A DNA stretch of 64,000 nucleotides from Paracnuella aquatica (lineage in GTDB: Bacteria; Bacteroidota; Bacteroidia; Chitinophagales; Chitinophagaceae), in NCBI RefSeq assembly GCF_003332885.2, contig NZ_QOWJ01000005.1, positions 124,001-188,000 on the forward strand, written 5' to 3'. Below the pieces are notes generated by a model. It saw nothing but the letters and a program-made list of their open reading frames with translations. It made no database searches and was not told the origin of the DNA. This document shows, piece by piece, positions 35,339 through 44,132 of this stretch. A program made the translations under genes and the position numbers. Numbering within the stretch: position 1 is the stretch's first letter; each line of letters starts with the position of its first letter.

Positions 35339-36123
35339 CCTTTCACCGGGTGTACTGGAACAGTATCTTTTGCAAAGCCCGAAATTACCAGGTACAATAC
35401 AAAGATCACCGGAACGGCCAGCCATTTCAATACTACCAGGGCTACCAGCGAAACGGCCAGCAGTATGTATTTCAGCAGGTTGTTGCGAAACGAAAAATCG
35501 GTAAACTTAATGGCCATCAGCACATGATTGCTCACCAGCAGGTACGACAGTACAGCGATGATGCCGTACAAAAACCAACGATTGATGAACAGGGTTTGGA
35601 TGCCAAAGTACTCGTACCAGATAATGAGCGGAAACGAAGCCACCAGCAGGCCCGCAGCAGGCGAGGGCACACCCCGAAACGAACTGCTTTGGTTGGTGGC
35701 AATGTTGAATTTTGCCAGCCGCCAAGCCACTGCACCGCTGTAAATAAATGCAGGAATCAGCAGCAGCATCGACACATCCAGCCCCCCTTCATCCTGCGCA
35801 AATGAAATGCGCAGCAATTGGTATAAAATAAGCCCCGGCGCTACGCCAAAACTCACCACATCGCTCAGCGAATCGAGCTGTTTGCCCATTTCCGAACTTA
35901 CCTTGAGCATGCGTGCCAGGAAGCCATCCAGAAAATCGACCACAGCCGCCGCAAAAATGAAGAGGGCACCCCAGGTCATCTTTTCGGCCAGCACCACCTG
36001 CGTGGCACCGCTGTTGTTATCGAGCAGCACAATGGACTGGCCGGTTTGCAAAATGAACACAATGGCAATGCAGCCAAATATGAGGTTGAGCAGCGTAAAG
36101 AGGTTGGGAATTTGACGTACCAA
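35329..36123 (-). CDS. pssA: CDP-diacylglycerol-serine O-phosphatidyltransferase
   Basis: Makes phosphatidylserine, precursor of phosphatidylethanolamine, at the inner membrane. The 264-residue CDP-alcohol phosphatidyltransferase carries the catalytic pattern DG-x2-AR-x8-G-x3-D-x3-D in DFLDGFLARMLK and GKQLDSLSD, and has about seven hydrophobic segments. It is 24 bases downstream of pepP on the same strand. Confidence 0.93.
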   Translation of the reverse strand: MVRQIPNLFTLLNLIFGCIAIVFILQTGQSIVLLDNNSGATQVVLAEKMTWGALFIFAAAVVDFLDGFLARMLKVSSEMGKQLDSLSDVVSFGVAPGLILYQLLRISFAQDEGGLDVSMLLLIPAFIYSGAVAWRLAKFNIATNQSSSFRGVPSPAAGLLVASFPLIIWYEYFGIQTLFINRWFLYGIIAVLSYLLVSNHVLMAIKFTDFSFRNNLLKYILLAVSLVALVVLKWLAVPVIFVLYLVISGFAKDTVPVHPVKGSV

Positions 36124-36147
36124 GTTGGTGTATTTTAAATGGGCTAA

Positions 36148-37437
36148 TTAATGCTGCATCGCTGCTTCAATCTCTTCCACAGTAATCGGGATGCCGGCAA
36201 ACAAATCAATATTGCCGTCTTCGGTAATCCACACGTTATTTTCGATGCGTACACCCATGCCTTCTTCTTCAATATAAATGCCCGGCTCGATGGTAAACAA
36301 CATGCCCGCTTGTATGGGTTCGGTGCGGGTGCCCAGGTCGTGCACATCAATGCCCAGGTGGTGCGAAATGCCGTGGTACAGGTACTTGCGGTAAGCACGG
36401 TTTTCGGGGTCTTCGTTTTTCACATCGGCTTCGGTAATAAGGCCAATTTTCAGAAACCGCTGCGTCGCTTCTTCTCCTACTTTATCGGTATAATCAACAA
36501 TGGAGATGCCCGGTTTTAAAATGCCCTTGCAAAAGTTGAGCAGGTGCAGGCAGGCGTTGTACACTTCTTTCTGGCGTTCGGTAAACTTGCCGTTTACCGG
36601 TACAGTGCGGGTTAAATCGGCTGCATAGCCGCCATAATCGGCGCCAAAATCCATCAGGATCAGGTCGCCATCTTTGCACTCCTCGCTGTTGTTTACATAG
36701 TGTAGTGTGCGGGCATTATCGCCGGAGGCAATGATGGAATGGTAGGCCGGGCCCGACGACCGCTGGCTTAAAAACGAATGATAGATTTCTGCTTCGATTT
36801 GGTATTCTGTTACACCGGGTTTAATAAATTGCAACAAACGATTAAATGTATTGCCTGTTATTTCAATGGCTTTTTTTACCACCTCAACTTCCTGCGCTGT
36901 TTTAATGCCCCGCAGCTCCTTCATCAGTTTGGCGGCACGTTCGTAGCGGTGCAGCGGGTAGCGGCTTTTCATTTCATCCACAAAGCGGTAATCCCTGGTG
37001 CGGATAAGGCTGGCCTTGCGGTCGTTTTCGTTGGTATCAAGGTAAATGGTATCGGCCAGGTGCACCCATGTTTGCAGCAGCGCATCAATCGAGTCGAGCC
37101 ACACAATGGTGCCGATGCCGCTGATGGTGGTGGCTTCTTCGCGGCGCAGGCGCTTGCCGTCCCATTTTTCTTTCAGCTCGTTGGGGCGCACCAGCACCAG
37201 CACTTCGCGGTATTTAGGATCGGGGTTGTCGGGGAAAAGAATCACCATGCTGTCTTCCTGCGTAATGCCTGAAAGCCAGTACAGGTCGCTGTTCTGGCGA
37301 AACGGAAACAGGGCGTCGCCGTTGGTGGGCACTTCGTCGTTGCTTACAAATATGGCAATGGAGCCGGGCTGCATGCGGGCTGTAAAACGCTGGCGGTTGT
37401 TGATGAATAACTGCGAATCGAGGGGCAGATTTTTCAT
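36148..37437 (-). CDS. pepP: Xaa-Pro aminopeptidase (PepP, M24B)
   Basis: Cytoplasmic dimetal peptidase that removes an N-terminal residue preceding proline. The 429-residue protein has the N-terminal creatinase-like domain (1-170) and the pita-bread catalytic domain with metal ligands in LILMDFGADYGGYAADLTRT (two Asp), HGISHHLGIDVHD (His), TIEPGIYIEEEG (Glu) and GVRIENNVWI (Glu). pssA follows closely. Confidence 0.95.
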   Translation of the reverse strand: MKNLPLDSQLFINNRQRFTARMQPGSIAIFVSNDEVPTNGDALFPFRQNSDLYWLSGITQEDSMVILFPDNPDPKYREVLVLVRPNELKEKWDGKRLRREEATTISGIGTIVWLDSIDALLQTWVHLADTIYLDTNENDRKASLIRTRDYRFVDEMKSRYPLHRYERAAKLMKELRGIKTAQEVEVVKKAIEITGNTFNRLLQFIKPGVTEYQIEAEIYHSFLSQRSSGPAYHSIIASGDNARTLHYVNNSEECKDGDLILMDFGADYGGYAADLTRTVPVNGKFTERQKEVYNACLHLLNFCKGILKPGISIVDYTDKVGEEATQRFLKIGLITEADVKNEDPENRAYRKYLYHGISHHLGIDVHDLGTRTEPIQAGMLFTIEPGIYIEEEGMGVRIENNVWITEDGNIDLFAGIPITVEEIEAAMQH

Positions 37438-37635
37438 ATATGCAATGATTTAACTGCAGGGCAGTGAATGAGCGAATAAGCGGCAAAGTAACCGAAAAAG
37501 AAGATTGACCAAGGCGAATTAATATGCACCAAAATGCCCCGGCCGGTTAGTGACAACCGTTAGTCGCGGGCCGATGTTTAACGCCACTTTAAGCGGGGCG
37601 GTAAACTCCTTTTTTGCTGCTCAGGTGCCAATCCA

Positions 37636-37643
37636 TACCTTTA
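37636..37643 (+). promoter_or_regulatory. Likely -7 promoter element of citrate synthase
   Basis: TACCTTTA is one base from TAnnTTTG, with a TTTTTTGC stretch about 22 bases upstream at the -33 position, 46 bases before the ATG at 37690. Confidence 0.4.
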
Positions 37644-37689
37644 CTGGATTCGATCGTTAACCTCATTAACCGCGACAAAAACCAACATA

Positions 37690-39015
37690 ATGGGAGTGAT
37701 TAAAGACCGCTTCAAAGACAAAGCAGACATACTTGCTGCGGAAATTAAGGATTTGATTAAAGAGCATGGTTCCAAAAAGATTGGTGAAGTAACCCTTTCC
37801 CAGATTTACCAGGGCATGCGTGGCATTACCGGACTGGTTTCCGAAACCTCGCTGCTCGATGCCCAGGAAGGCATTCGTTTCCGGGGCTATTCCATTCCAG
37901 AGCTGCAGCAAAAACTGCCCAAATACAACGGCGGCTCCGAGCCCATGCCCGAGGGCCTTTTTTACCTGATGCTGATTGGCGACCTGCCCACCGAGGAAGA
38001 CGCCAACAACATGACCTCGCTGTGGCAGCGCCGCAGCCATGTGCCCAACCATGTGTTTGCAACCATCGAGGCACTGCCGGTGTCCACCCACCCCATGACG
38101 CAACTGGTGGTGGCCGTAATGGCCCTGCAAACCGAAAGTCAGTTTGCCCGCCGCTATGCTGCCGGCATGAACAAAAAAGAATATTGGGATGCGTCGTTCG
38201 ACGATGCTATGGACCTGATTGCCCGCCTGCCCCGTGTGGCGGCATATATCTATCGCCGTAAATACAAAGGCGGCCAGCATATTCAGCCCAATGGGCTGCT
38301 CGACTGGTCGGGCAACTTTGCCCACATGCTGGGTTTTGATGATGAAGGTTTTATGGAGCTGATGCGCCTGTACATGACCATCCATGCCGACCACGAAGGC
38401 GGCAACGTATCGGCACATACCACACACTTAGTGGGCTCTGCGCTGAGCGATCCTTACCTCAGCTTTGCTGCCGGCCTCAATGGCCTGGCGGGCCCGCTGC
38501 ACGGCCTGGCCAACCAGGAAGTGATCAAATGGATTTTTGAACTGCGCCAGGAGCTGGGCACCGACCTGCCTTCCAAAGAGCAGATTGAAGAATATGTAAA
38601 GAAAACGCTGAGCGAAGGAAAAGTGGTACCGGGCTACGGCCACGCGGTGCTGCGCAAAACCGATCCGCGTTTTACGGCACAAATGGAATTTGGCAAAAAG
38701 CACATGCCCAACGATCCGCTGGTGCAAACCATCTGGAACGTGTACGAGGTGGTGCCGCCCATTCTGCAATCGCTGGGCAAGATCAAAAACCCCTGGCCCA
38801 ATGTGGATGCGCACAGCGGCGCCCTGCTGGTGCACTACGGCATGGTGGAGTACGAATTTTACACCGTGTTGTTTGGCGTAAGCCGGGCACTGGGTGTGTT
38901 GGCCTCGCTGTGTTGGGACCGGGCTCTTGGCCTGCCCATTGAGCGCCCCAAATCGGTTACTACCGACCTGGTGAAAGGCTGGCTCAAAGGCGAAGGCGAA
39001 ATCTGGGGCGAGTAA
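37690..39015 (+). CDS. Citrate synthase, mitochondrial-like type
   Basis: Condenses acetyl-CoA and oxaloacetate into citrate. The 441-residue protein has the catalytic triad segments [10 protein letters not shown] (His), [14 protein letters not shown] (His) and [10 protein letters not shown] (Asp). The N-terminal part, with [16 protein letters not shown] and [16 protein letters not shown], resembles animal mitochondrial enzymes more than E. coli GltA. That type is expected to be dimeric and not NADH-regulated (inference). It stands alone with its own terminator. Confidence 0.95.
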   Translation: MGVIKDRFKDKADILAAEIKDLIKEHGSKKIGEVTLSQIYQGMRGITGLVSETSLLDAQEGIRFRGYSIPELQQKLPKYNGGSEPMPEGLFYLMLIGDLPTEEDANNMTSLWQRRSHVPNHVFATIEALPVSTHPMTQLVVAVMALQTESQFARRYAAGMNKKEYWDASFDDAMDLIARLPRVAAYIYRRKYKGGQHIQPNGLLDWSGNFAHMLGFDDEGFMELMRLYMTIHADHEGGNVSAHTTHLVGSALSDPYLSFAAGLNGLAGPLHGLANQEVIKWIFELRQELGTDLPSKEQIEEYVKKTLSEGKVVPGYGHAVLRKTDPRFTAQMEFGKKHMPNDPLVQTIWNVYEVVPPILQSLGKIKNPWPNVDAHSGALLVHYGMVEYEFYTVLFGVSRALGVLASLCWDRALGLPIERPKSVTTDLVKGWLKGEGEIWGE

Positions 39016-39066
39016 CCCGGATTTAATCCAGGCCTGTTTTTAAGTTGGAGATTCAATTATAGCTAC

Positions 39067-39096
39067 ACAGCCACTCTTTTGGAGTGGCTGTTTTGT
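39067..39096 (+). terminator. Intrinsic terminator of citrate synthase
   Basis: A 10-bp stem ACAGCCACTC / GAGTGGCTGT with a TTTTG loop and T run. Confidence 0.85.
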
Positions 39097-39213
39097 TTTG
39101 TGTAGCCGGCTGTAATAAAACTATTGTGCTCCTGTTGCGTCGCACACTTGTACGTTCTGTAATGCTATTGTGCTTTGCCTATGCACCAGGAGTAGACTTT
39201 TTCTCTAATTAGC

Positions 39214-39300
39214 TGTCATGCCGAACTTGTTTCGGCATCTCCTTCCTCTCGCAGCGTTTACAAAAGCACAAGGGGATGCCGAAACGAGTTCGGCATGACT
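39214..39300. repeat. Dispersed palindromic repeat A, copy 1
   Basis: TGTCATGCCGAACTTGTTTC continuing GGCATCTCC faces GATGCCGAAACGAGTTCGGC ending ATGACT. A second copy is at 60685-60772. Repeats of this sequence are widespread in Bacteroidota intergenic DNA. Confidence 0.75.
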
Positions 39301-39388
39301 GGCTCTAATTGCTATAATTGTCATACACCGACGCTGAAATCATCCTCTTTGATTGCTATGCTTATTGCCCATCAATCACGCTTTTGCC

Positions 39389-39517
39389 TGTCATCCTGAG
39401 CGCAGCGAAGGATCTGAGTCTGAACCTGCAGAAATTTTGGAGAAAAGTGATCCTGCAATTTTTACTTAAGATTTTATAACTACAATATTTAGATACTTCG
39501 CTGCGCTCAGCATGACA
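39389..39517. repeat. Dispersed palindromic repeat B, copy 1
   Basis: TGTCATCCTGAGCGCAGCGA continuing AGGATCTGAG faces TTCGCTGCGCTCAGCATGAC. A second copy is at 58394-58524. Together with repeat A and two terminators it fills the 674-base gap 39016-39689, in which no gene is seen. Confidence 0.75.
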
Positions 39518-39582
39518 AGCAGAAAGCGTTTGCTTTTTTTACAAACACATAAAGGCCCAATAACCCCAAATTACCCGCAGCA

Positions 39583-39618
39583 AAAAAGCCACAAAGACCT
39601 TAATCCTTGTGGCTTTTC
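39583..39618. terminator. Terminator hairpin before response regulator stop
   Basis: AAAAGCCACAAAG faces CTTGTGGCTTTT. It can serve the minus-strand response regulator ending at 39690. Confidence 0.7.
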
Positions 39619-39689
39619 ATTCCTTAAAGAAGTTTCAATAACAACAACCCTTGCCGTTCAGTGACCGATATCAAAGCAGCGCTGCGGGC

Positions 39690-40034
39690 TTAAAAAAAAT
39701 TATCCAGCGCTTTCAGGCTGATGGGCTTTTCCCAAATGGTCAGCTTGGCACCATCCAGCTCTGCGGGCATGGTGGGCCTGAACGCACTGATCAGGTGGTA
39801 CTGGATGTTGGGATACTGCTCATACATCTCGGGTAGCTTATCCCAGCCCAGCCCGTCTGGCAGGTTGTAGTCAATCAGCAGGTAGTCGGGAATGATCTGA
39901 TGCAGGCGGTTGATGCCGTCTTTTAAGGTATGGGCAATATAGACTTCGTAGTTTTTACGAACAAAATATTGCTTCATCAGCAGGCACAGGTCCACCTCAT
40001 CATCTATGATTAAAACTTTCTTCCTTTGGTTCAT
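39690..40034 (-). CDS. Single-domain response regulator
   Basis: A 114-residue stand-alone receiver domain. The acidic pocket is in VLIIDDEVD (residues 7-15), the phosphoacceptor is Asp55 in LLIDYNLPDG, and the signalling Lys is in IWEKPIS near the end. No output domain is present, so it must act through protein contacts or phosphotransfer. No kinase is adjacent; the closest is the RpoN-linked REC-PAS-kinase 6 kb away. Confidence 0.9.
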   Translation of the reverse strand: MNQRKKVLIIDDEVDLCLLMKQYFVRKNYEVYIAHTLKDGINRLHQIIPDYLLIDYNLPDGLGWDKLPEMYEQYPNIQYHLISAFRPTMPAELDGAKLTIWEKPISLKALDNFF

Positions 40035-40241
40035 AATATTTGTTACCCTGAGATTGTACTAATTTTTATACCAGAAAAACTGTGCAAAAGAACAAAGAAT
40101 GGGTATTAGTTTTTCAGTTTTTCCTGTAGAGTTTTTTCCCCGGCGCTCCAGCAGTGGATTACTGCGCTTAACCATGCGGTTTGGTACGATTATTTATCCT
40201 CCGTTGGCAGAAACATTTGTTTAACCTTAAAATACCAAATC

Positions 40242-40487
40242 ATGACCCAACGGACTAAACTCATCGTAGGTATCATTGGCGCTGCAGCTGCAGGTGTAGC
40301 CATCGGCATGTTGCTGGCTCCTGAAAAAGGTACCGATATGCGCCGCAATATTTCCAAAGCCACCGGAAGCTGGGCCTCCAGCCTGAGCGACCTCCTGGCC
40401 AACGCCAAAGGCGAACTGACCCGTGCCACTACCAAAGGCAAATTGCAGACTAGGCGCATGGCCAACAGGGCAGAAGATTTTATCTAA
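40242..40487 (+). CDS. YtxH-domain protein
   Basis: An 81-residue protein with one membrane segment (LIVGIIGAAAAGVAIGMLLAP) followed by EKGTDMRRNI, the YtxH-family signature, and a basic helical tail. YtxH proteins accompany general stress genes in many bacteria; their function is unknown. A hairpin at 40507-40528 separates it from the holin-like gene. Confidence 0.85.
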   Translation: MTQRTKLIVGIIGAAAAGVAIGMLLAPEKGTDMRRNISKATGSWASSLSDLLANAKGELTRATTKGKLQTRRMANRAEDFI

Positions 40488-40506
40488 GCATATAGCTTCG
40501 TATAGT

Positions 40507-40530
40507 GCAGCAGGCCACGGCCTGCTGCTT
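40507..40530. terminator. Hairpin after the YtxH gene
   Basis: A 10-bp perfect stem GCAGCAGGCC / GGCCTGCTGC with a two-base centre. The T run is weak, so it may attenuate rather than end transcription into the holin-like gene. Confidence 0.5.
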
Positions 40531-40559
40531 TATGTTCACCCACCCAACTTCACCAGCTT

Positions 40560-40901
40560 ATGGACGACCTGAAGACCAACTTTGCCAGCCTGAAGCAACA
40601 CGCTACCGATTATGCCCAAACTTATGTGCAGCTGGCCAAGGCAAAAGCCACAGCCAGTGCATCTACAGCCGCTGCAGGTGCCGCCATTGGTGTTACCGCA
40701 GTGCTGCTCTCTGTTTTCTTTCTCATCTTTTTGTTTACGGGCATTGCCTGGTGGCTGAGCAGCGTACTCAACAGCAATGCTGCAGGCTTCTTGATCGTAG
40801 CTGGGTTCTTCCTGCTGCTGCTCATCCTCATTATAGCGCTGCGCAAAAAAGTAATCGTTCCCTGGATCCGCAATACCATCATCAGCAAAGTATATGAATA
40901 A
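40560..40901 (+). CDS. Phage-holin-like membrane protein (holin superfamily, stress type)
   Basis: A 113-residue protein. An N-terminal helix (about 1-38) is followed by two hydrophobic segments (GVTAVLLSVFFLIFLFTGIA and AGFLIVAGFFLLLLILIIAL) and a short basic tail. This is the layout of the chromosomal holin-X/DUF1469-type family, not of a phage lysis cassette; no lysis genes are nearby. Its end overlaps the next ATG by 8 bases, so the two are translationally coupled. Confidence 0.78.
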   Translation: MDDLKTNFASLKQHATDYAQTYVQLAKAKATASASTAAAGAAIGVTAVLLSVFFLIFLFTGIAWWLSSVLNSNAAGFLIVAGFFLLLLILIIALRKKVIVPWIRNTIISKVYE

Positions 40902-41391
40902 CAAAATACGGACTTACGAAGACCTGCTGGAAGAGCAAAAACGCCTGATGAACATCCTGAAGGGGCATGAAACGTTGTTGAAAACTGATGTGGCAGGTGT
41001 ACGGCAAGGGTTGAAGCCGGTGGGCACTGCATTTAATTTTGTAAACAAAATGGCCACCCGCGACCATACCGGCCCGATGATGAACTTCGGCCTTGAGTTT
41101 GGCCTCGACCTGCTGCTGCGCCGCTTTGTGCTGGCCCGTGCAGGCTGGTTTACCAAAATAGCCATTCCATACGTGGTGAAGAACTATGCATCGCACCTCA
41201 TCACCGAAGAAAAGCGGGAAATACTGATGCAAAAGATCAATGCATTTATGCAAAAGCTGCGGCCCAAACCCGGCCCTACCGCATACACACCGGAGGAGGC
41301 TGCACAGGACCCCCGAAAATATTATCCCGGCGGTGCGCCGCCACCCAAGGCAGCCACCACCGACCCGCTGGGCCCCGAGCCGGCGCTGTAA
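40894..41391 (+). CDS. Hypothetical protein of the YtxH/holin unit
   Basis: A 165-residue protein I do not recognise by family. It has a charged helical N-terminus (1-55), a middle containing GLEFGLDLLLRRFVLARAGW and IAIPYVVKNYASHLI that could lie on the membrane, and a Pro-rich disordered tail from about 125. The start overlaps the stop of the holin-like gene. A role with its two neighbours in envelope stress is inferred from context. Confidence 0.75.
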   Translation: MNNKIRTYEDLLEEQKRLMNILKGHETLLKTDVAGVRQGLKPVGTAFNFVNKMATRDHTGPMMNFGLEFGLDLLLRRFVLARAGWFTKIAIPYVVKNYASHLITEEKREILMQKINAFMQKLRPKPGPTAYTPEEAAQDPRKYYPGGAPPPKAATTDPLGPEPAL

Positions 41392-41527
41392 TTGGCCTTT
41401 ATATGCATGCAATATTTGCCCGGTACGCTGCCCTGCAGGTGCCGGTTCTTTTTTGCCCAAACCGGTACGGTTTTAGGCGTTTTATTGATTAATAACACAT
41501 TGTTTGTTTCATTTAAAAAACATCACC

Positions 41528-41776
41528 ATGGCACATACACCTAACGACCCGCGTTTGAAAAGAGAATTGAACCAGCCGCCAAACGGCCCCGGCGATAACA
41601 TTAATGAACAGGCTGCCGGCCGTGAAGGTGGCGACGACTCGCTGAGCAACATCCGCCCTACCGATGACCGGGCCGACGAAAAAGTGATCGTTAATTCGCA
41701 GGAAGCGCAGCAAACCGTAAACAGGCCTTCGCAATCTGAAATTGACGGCAGCTATAGCGATGTGGTCAATGAGTAA
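41528..41776 (+). CDS. Small disordered acidic protein
   Basis: An 82-residue hydrophilic protein starting MAHTPNDPRLKRELNQPPNG with no hydrophobic core, rich in Asp, Glu, Asn, Gly and Pro. It resembles the 77-residue product at 54107 in composition; both look like stress-induced disordered proteins. No function is known. Confidence 0.65.
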   Translation: MAHTPNDPRLKRELNQPPNGPGDNINEQAAGREGGDDSLSNIRPTDDRADEKVIVNSQEAQQTVNRPSQSEIDGSYSDVVNE

Positions 41777-41861
41777 CGCATCTTGTTTTAAAAACCATTA
41801 ATAACGCTCCAGCGTGCTGCAAAAGCCGAAGTGGAGTTTTTAGTTGTACAAAATGAGTTAC

Positions 41862-41896
41862 AACAAAGGGGTGCAGCCATTGCACCCCTTTGTTGT
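41862..41896. terminator. Bidirectional terminator
   Basis: A 14-bp perfect stem AACAAAGGGGTGCA / TGCACCCCTTTGTT with a 5-base loop, between the disordered-protein gene and the convergent DUF1328-type pseudogene. Confidence 0.85.
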
Positions 41897-41913
41897 TTTG
41901 GTCCATATATTTT

Positions 41914-42075
41914 TTACCTCCTTCTTCTAAAGCCGCCCACTAGTAACAACTGCACAAACAGGAAGAAAAAAAACAGCAATTAGGCAACAGAGACTACATC
42001 GGCTCCAATACAACCAAAGCCGGCGACGGCAGCCACAATGGCCGCCACCAGGAAAATTAATGTCCAGAGTAGCAT
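41914..42075 (-). pseudogene. DUF1328-type small membrane protein, broken by a stop codon
   Basis: From the ATG at 42075 the frame reads MLLWTLIFLVAAIVAAVAGF then GCIGADVVSVA, and hits TAA at 41980-41982 (31 residues). The same frame continues without change as LLFFFFLFVQLLLVGGFRRR plus one Arg and stops at 41914. Together the two parts match the length (53 positions) and two-helix plan of DUF1328 proteins. The stop falls exactly where the family usually has Lys (an AAA to TAA change would explain it). It is either a recent nonsense mutation, a sequencing error, or a functional truncation. Confidence 0.7.
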
Positions 42076-42224
42076 ATTCGTAGTTTTTAAGGGTGAAGAA
42101 TTACCTCAAAATGTAGCCAAATAGCCATACTGGTTTTTGCCCGTAAGCCTTACTGCGCCTACATTGAGGCCTATTTTTAATTGGTACAATTTTTAAGACA
42201 GGGAAAGCGACAGAACACCTTTTT

Positions 42225-42416
42225 ATGCAACCATCGAAAATTCAAAACACGCAAAAGCAAGTAATGCAGCCCGTGCTGGCTGGCGCCGGCAGGCCTGTTT
42301 CTCCTTTGGAGCGCAGCCGTTCGGCAGCCACTACCGTTAAAGGCGATCCTGCTTCCGGGGCAGTTGGTTCATACCCCGTTCCCAATTCGGGCAGGTTTGC
42401 GCCAGGCGGAGGCTAG
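42225..42416 (+). CDS. Possible small basic protein
   Basis: A 63-residue frame starting MQPSKIQNTQKQVMQPVLAG, low in hydrophobic residues, with Gly/Pro/Ser-rich end. CACCTTTTT precedes the ATG closely. It fits the other small hydrophilic products of this region but has no family support and could be chance. Confidence 0.35.
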   Translation: MQPSKIQNTQKQVMQPVLAGAGRPVSPLERSRSAATTVKGDPASGAVGSYPVPNSGRFAPGGG

Positions 42417-42657
42417 GAGCAGGGGCTTAGCGAATGGACTGAGGCATATGATGTTGTGTGGAGCTAATGTAGTGCGCACCCAGTTGGGGAAAGGTTTCCT
42501 CAAAAGAGGCATTTTCATCCTGTAACTTTAAGCACTGCCATTGCATCCCCTTTTTGCTAATAACTAACACCCTGAATAACAAGCTCTTGTAAATATTTTA
42601 AAGCTGGAGTTTTTTGGTGCTTTGATTGTTTTAAAGACTGTAGCCAAAATCACCAGC

Positions 42658-44079
42658 ATGATCAATCAACGCCTCACCCAAAAGCAGCGGCTGAAAATTT
42701 TACCGCAACAAATTCAGCTACTCAACTTTTTCCACCTCAATACACTTGAATTGGAACAAAGAATTCAGCAGGAGATTGAAGAAAACCCCCTGCTGGAAGA
42801 CCAGAAAAATGAATTTGAGCCCCTGGTGGAAAAATTCAACAAAGACGCCGTACAGGATTACCACGATTGGGAAGAACACGGCTACGACGATATTCCGGAT
42901 TACAAAGTAGAGTACAACAATTACCTCCACAACGATAAGGTGCCCGAGCGGCCCATTGTCGGTTATTTCGATTACCGCAGCAACTTGAAGGAGCAGTTCA
43001 AGCTGGGTTGCGATGACCCGAAAGAAGCGGAGTTGGCTGAATACATCATCGATTCGTTTTCCGACCAGGGCCTGATGGAGCAGGATCCCGAAGACTTGGC
43101 CGAAGACATTTCGTTCCGGATGAATCATTGGATTGAGCCCGACCAGATCATGGCCGTGGTGCACAAAATCCAGCAACTGGAGCCCGTGGGTGTGGGTGCA
43201 CGCAGCATCCGCGAATGCCTGCTTATTCAGCTGCACCGGCTAAACCAAAAGCGGCCCGATGTGAAGATGGCGGTGCGCCTTTTGGAAAATCATTTCAACG
43301 ACCTGCACAACCGCAACATGGATAAGATCAAACACATGTTGCGCCTCGAAGACGATGAACTGAAAATTGTGTTGCAACTGATTGCTTCGCTAAAAATGAA
43401 ACCTATTTGCGAAGCACAGGACAGCATACAAGTAAACCAAAACATCCTGCCCGATTTTTTGGTGATCCGCAATGGCGAAGAGATCGAAGTATCGCTGTAT
43501 CGCCACCGTTCCGAAAGCCTCAGCATCAACAGCTCGTGGAAACAAATGGCCGATAGCAACACCAAGGTAAACACCGATAAATCGGCGGTGCAATACCTGA
43601 AAAACAAATTGCAATCGGCGCAGTGGTTTATACATGCAGTGCAGCAACGCGAGGCCACCATGCTGAAAATTATGCGGGCCATTGTGCAGTTGCAGTATGC
43701 TTATTTTGTTACCGGCGATATCAACCAGCTGCAGCCGATGATCCTGAAGAACATTGCAGAAATGGTAGGCGTGGACATCAGCACCGTAAGCCGCATTACC
43801 TGTAACAAATACGCCGAAACACCATTTGGATTGATCTTGTTGAAAGACCTGTTTACCGAAGGTATTGCCAACGAAAAAGGCCAGGTAATTTCCAACAAAG
43901 TAATCCAGTCGGCCATTGAAGAAGTAATAGAAAGCGAAGACAAGCACAATCCTTACACCGACCAACAGCTCGTTACCATCCTGGCGCAAAAAGGCTTTTC
44001 GGTAGCACGGCGCACCGTGGCCAAATACCGGGAGCAATTGCAGATTCCGGTATCGCATGTACGCAGCTTGTGGGCATAA
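42658..44079 (+). CDS. rpoN: RNA polymerase sigma-54 factor
   Basis: Alternative sigma factor that needs AAA+ activators. The 473-residue protein has Gln-rich region I (MINQRLTQKQRLKILPQQIQ in part), acidic region II, the core-binding domain, and the C-terminal DNA-binding domain ending with the RpoN box ARRTVAKYREQLQIP. The frame is open to 42622; the ATG at 42658 gives the normal region I. Its cognate type of activator is encoded next. Confidence 0.96.
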   Translation: MINQRLTQKQRLKILPQQIQLLNFFHLNTLELEQRIQQEIEENPLLEDQKNEFEPLVEKFNKDAVQDYHDWEEHGYDDIPDYKVEYNNYLHNDKVPERPIVGYFDYRSNLKEQFKLGCDDPKEAELAEYIIDSFSDQGLMEQDPEDLAEDISFRMNHWIEPDQIMAVVHKIQQLEPVGVGARSIRECLLIQLHRLNQKRPDVKMAVRLLENHFNDLHNRNMDKIKHMLRLEDDELKIVLQLIASLKMKPICEAQDSIQVNQNILPDFLVIRNGEEIEVSLYRHRSESLSINSSWKQMADSNTKVNTDKSAVQYLKNKLQSAQWFIHAVQQREATMLKIMRAIVQLQYAYFVTGDINQLQPMILKNIAEMVGVDISTVSRITCNKYAETPFGLILLKDLFTEGIANEKGQVISNKVIQSAIEEVIESEDKHNPYTDQQLVTILAQKGFSVARRTVAKYREQLQIPVSHVRSLWA

Positions 44080-44132
44080 TGTCAATCATTTAACTTCGAA
44101 CAAGATAAATACGAACCAAAGAAACAGATAAC

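Noticed and set aside
40213-40231. Possible sigma-54 promoter upstream of the YtxH gene (TTGGCAGAAACATTTGTT)
   Set aside because: The -24 half fits TTGGCA, but the -12 half reads TTTGT and lacks the essential GC at the correct spacing. No other gene of the stress region shows a better match.
40560-40901. Phage lysis cassette indicated by a holin-like protein
   Set aside because: No endolysin, spanin or other phage gene is nearby, and the family is common as a chromosomal stress-associated membrane protein.
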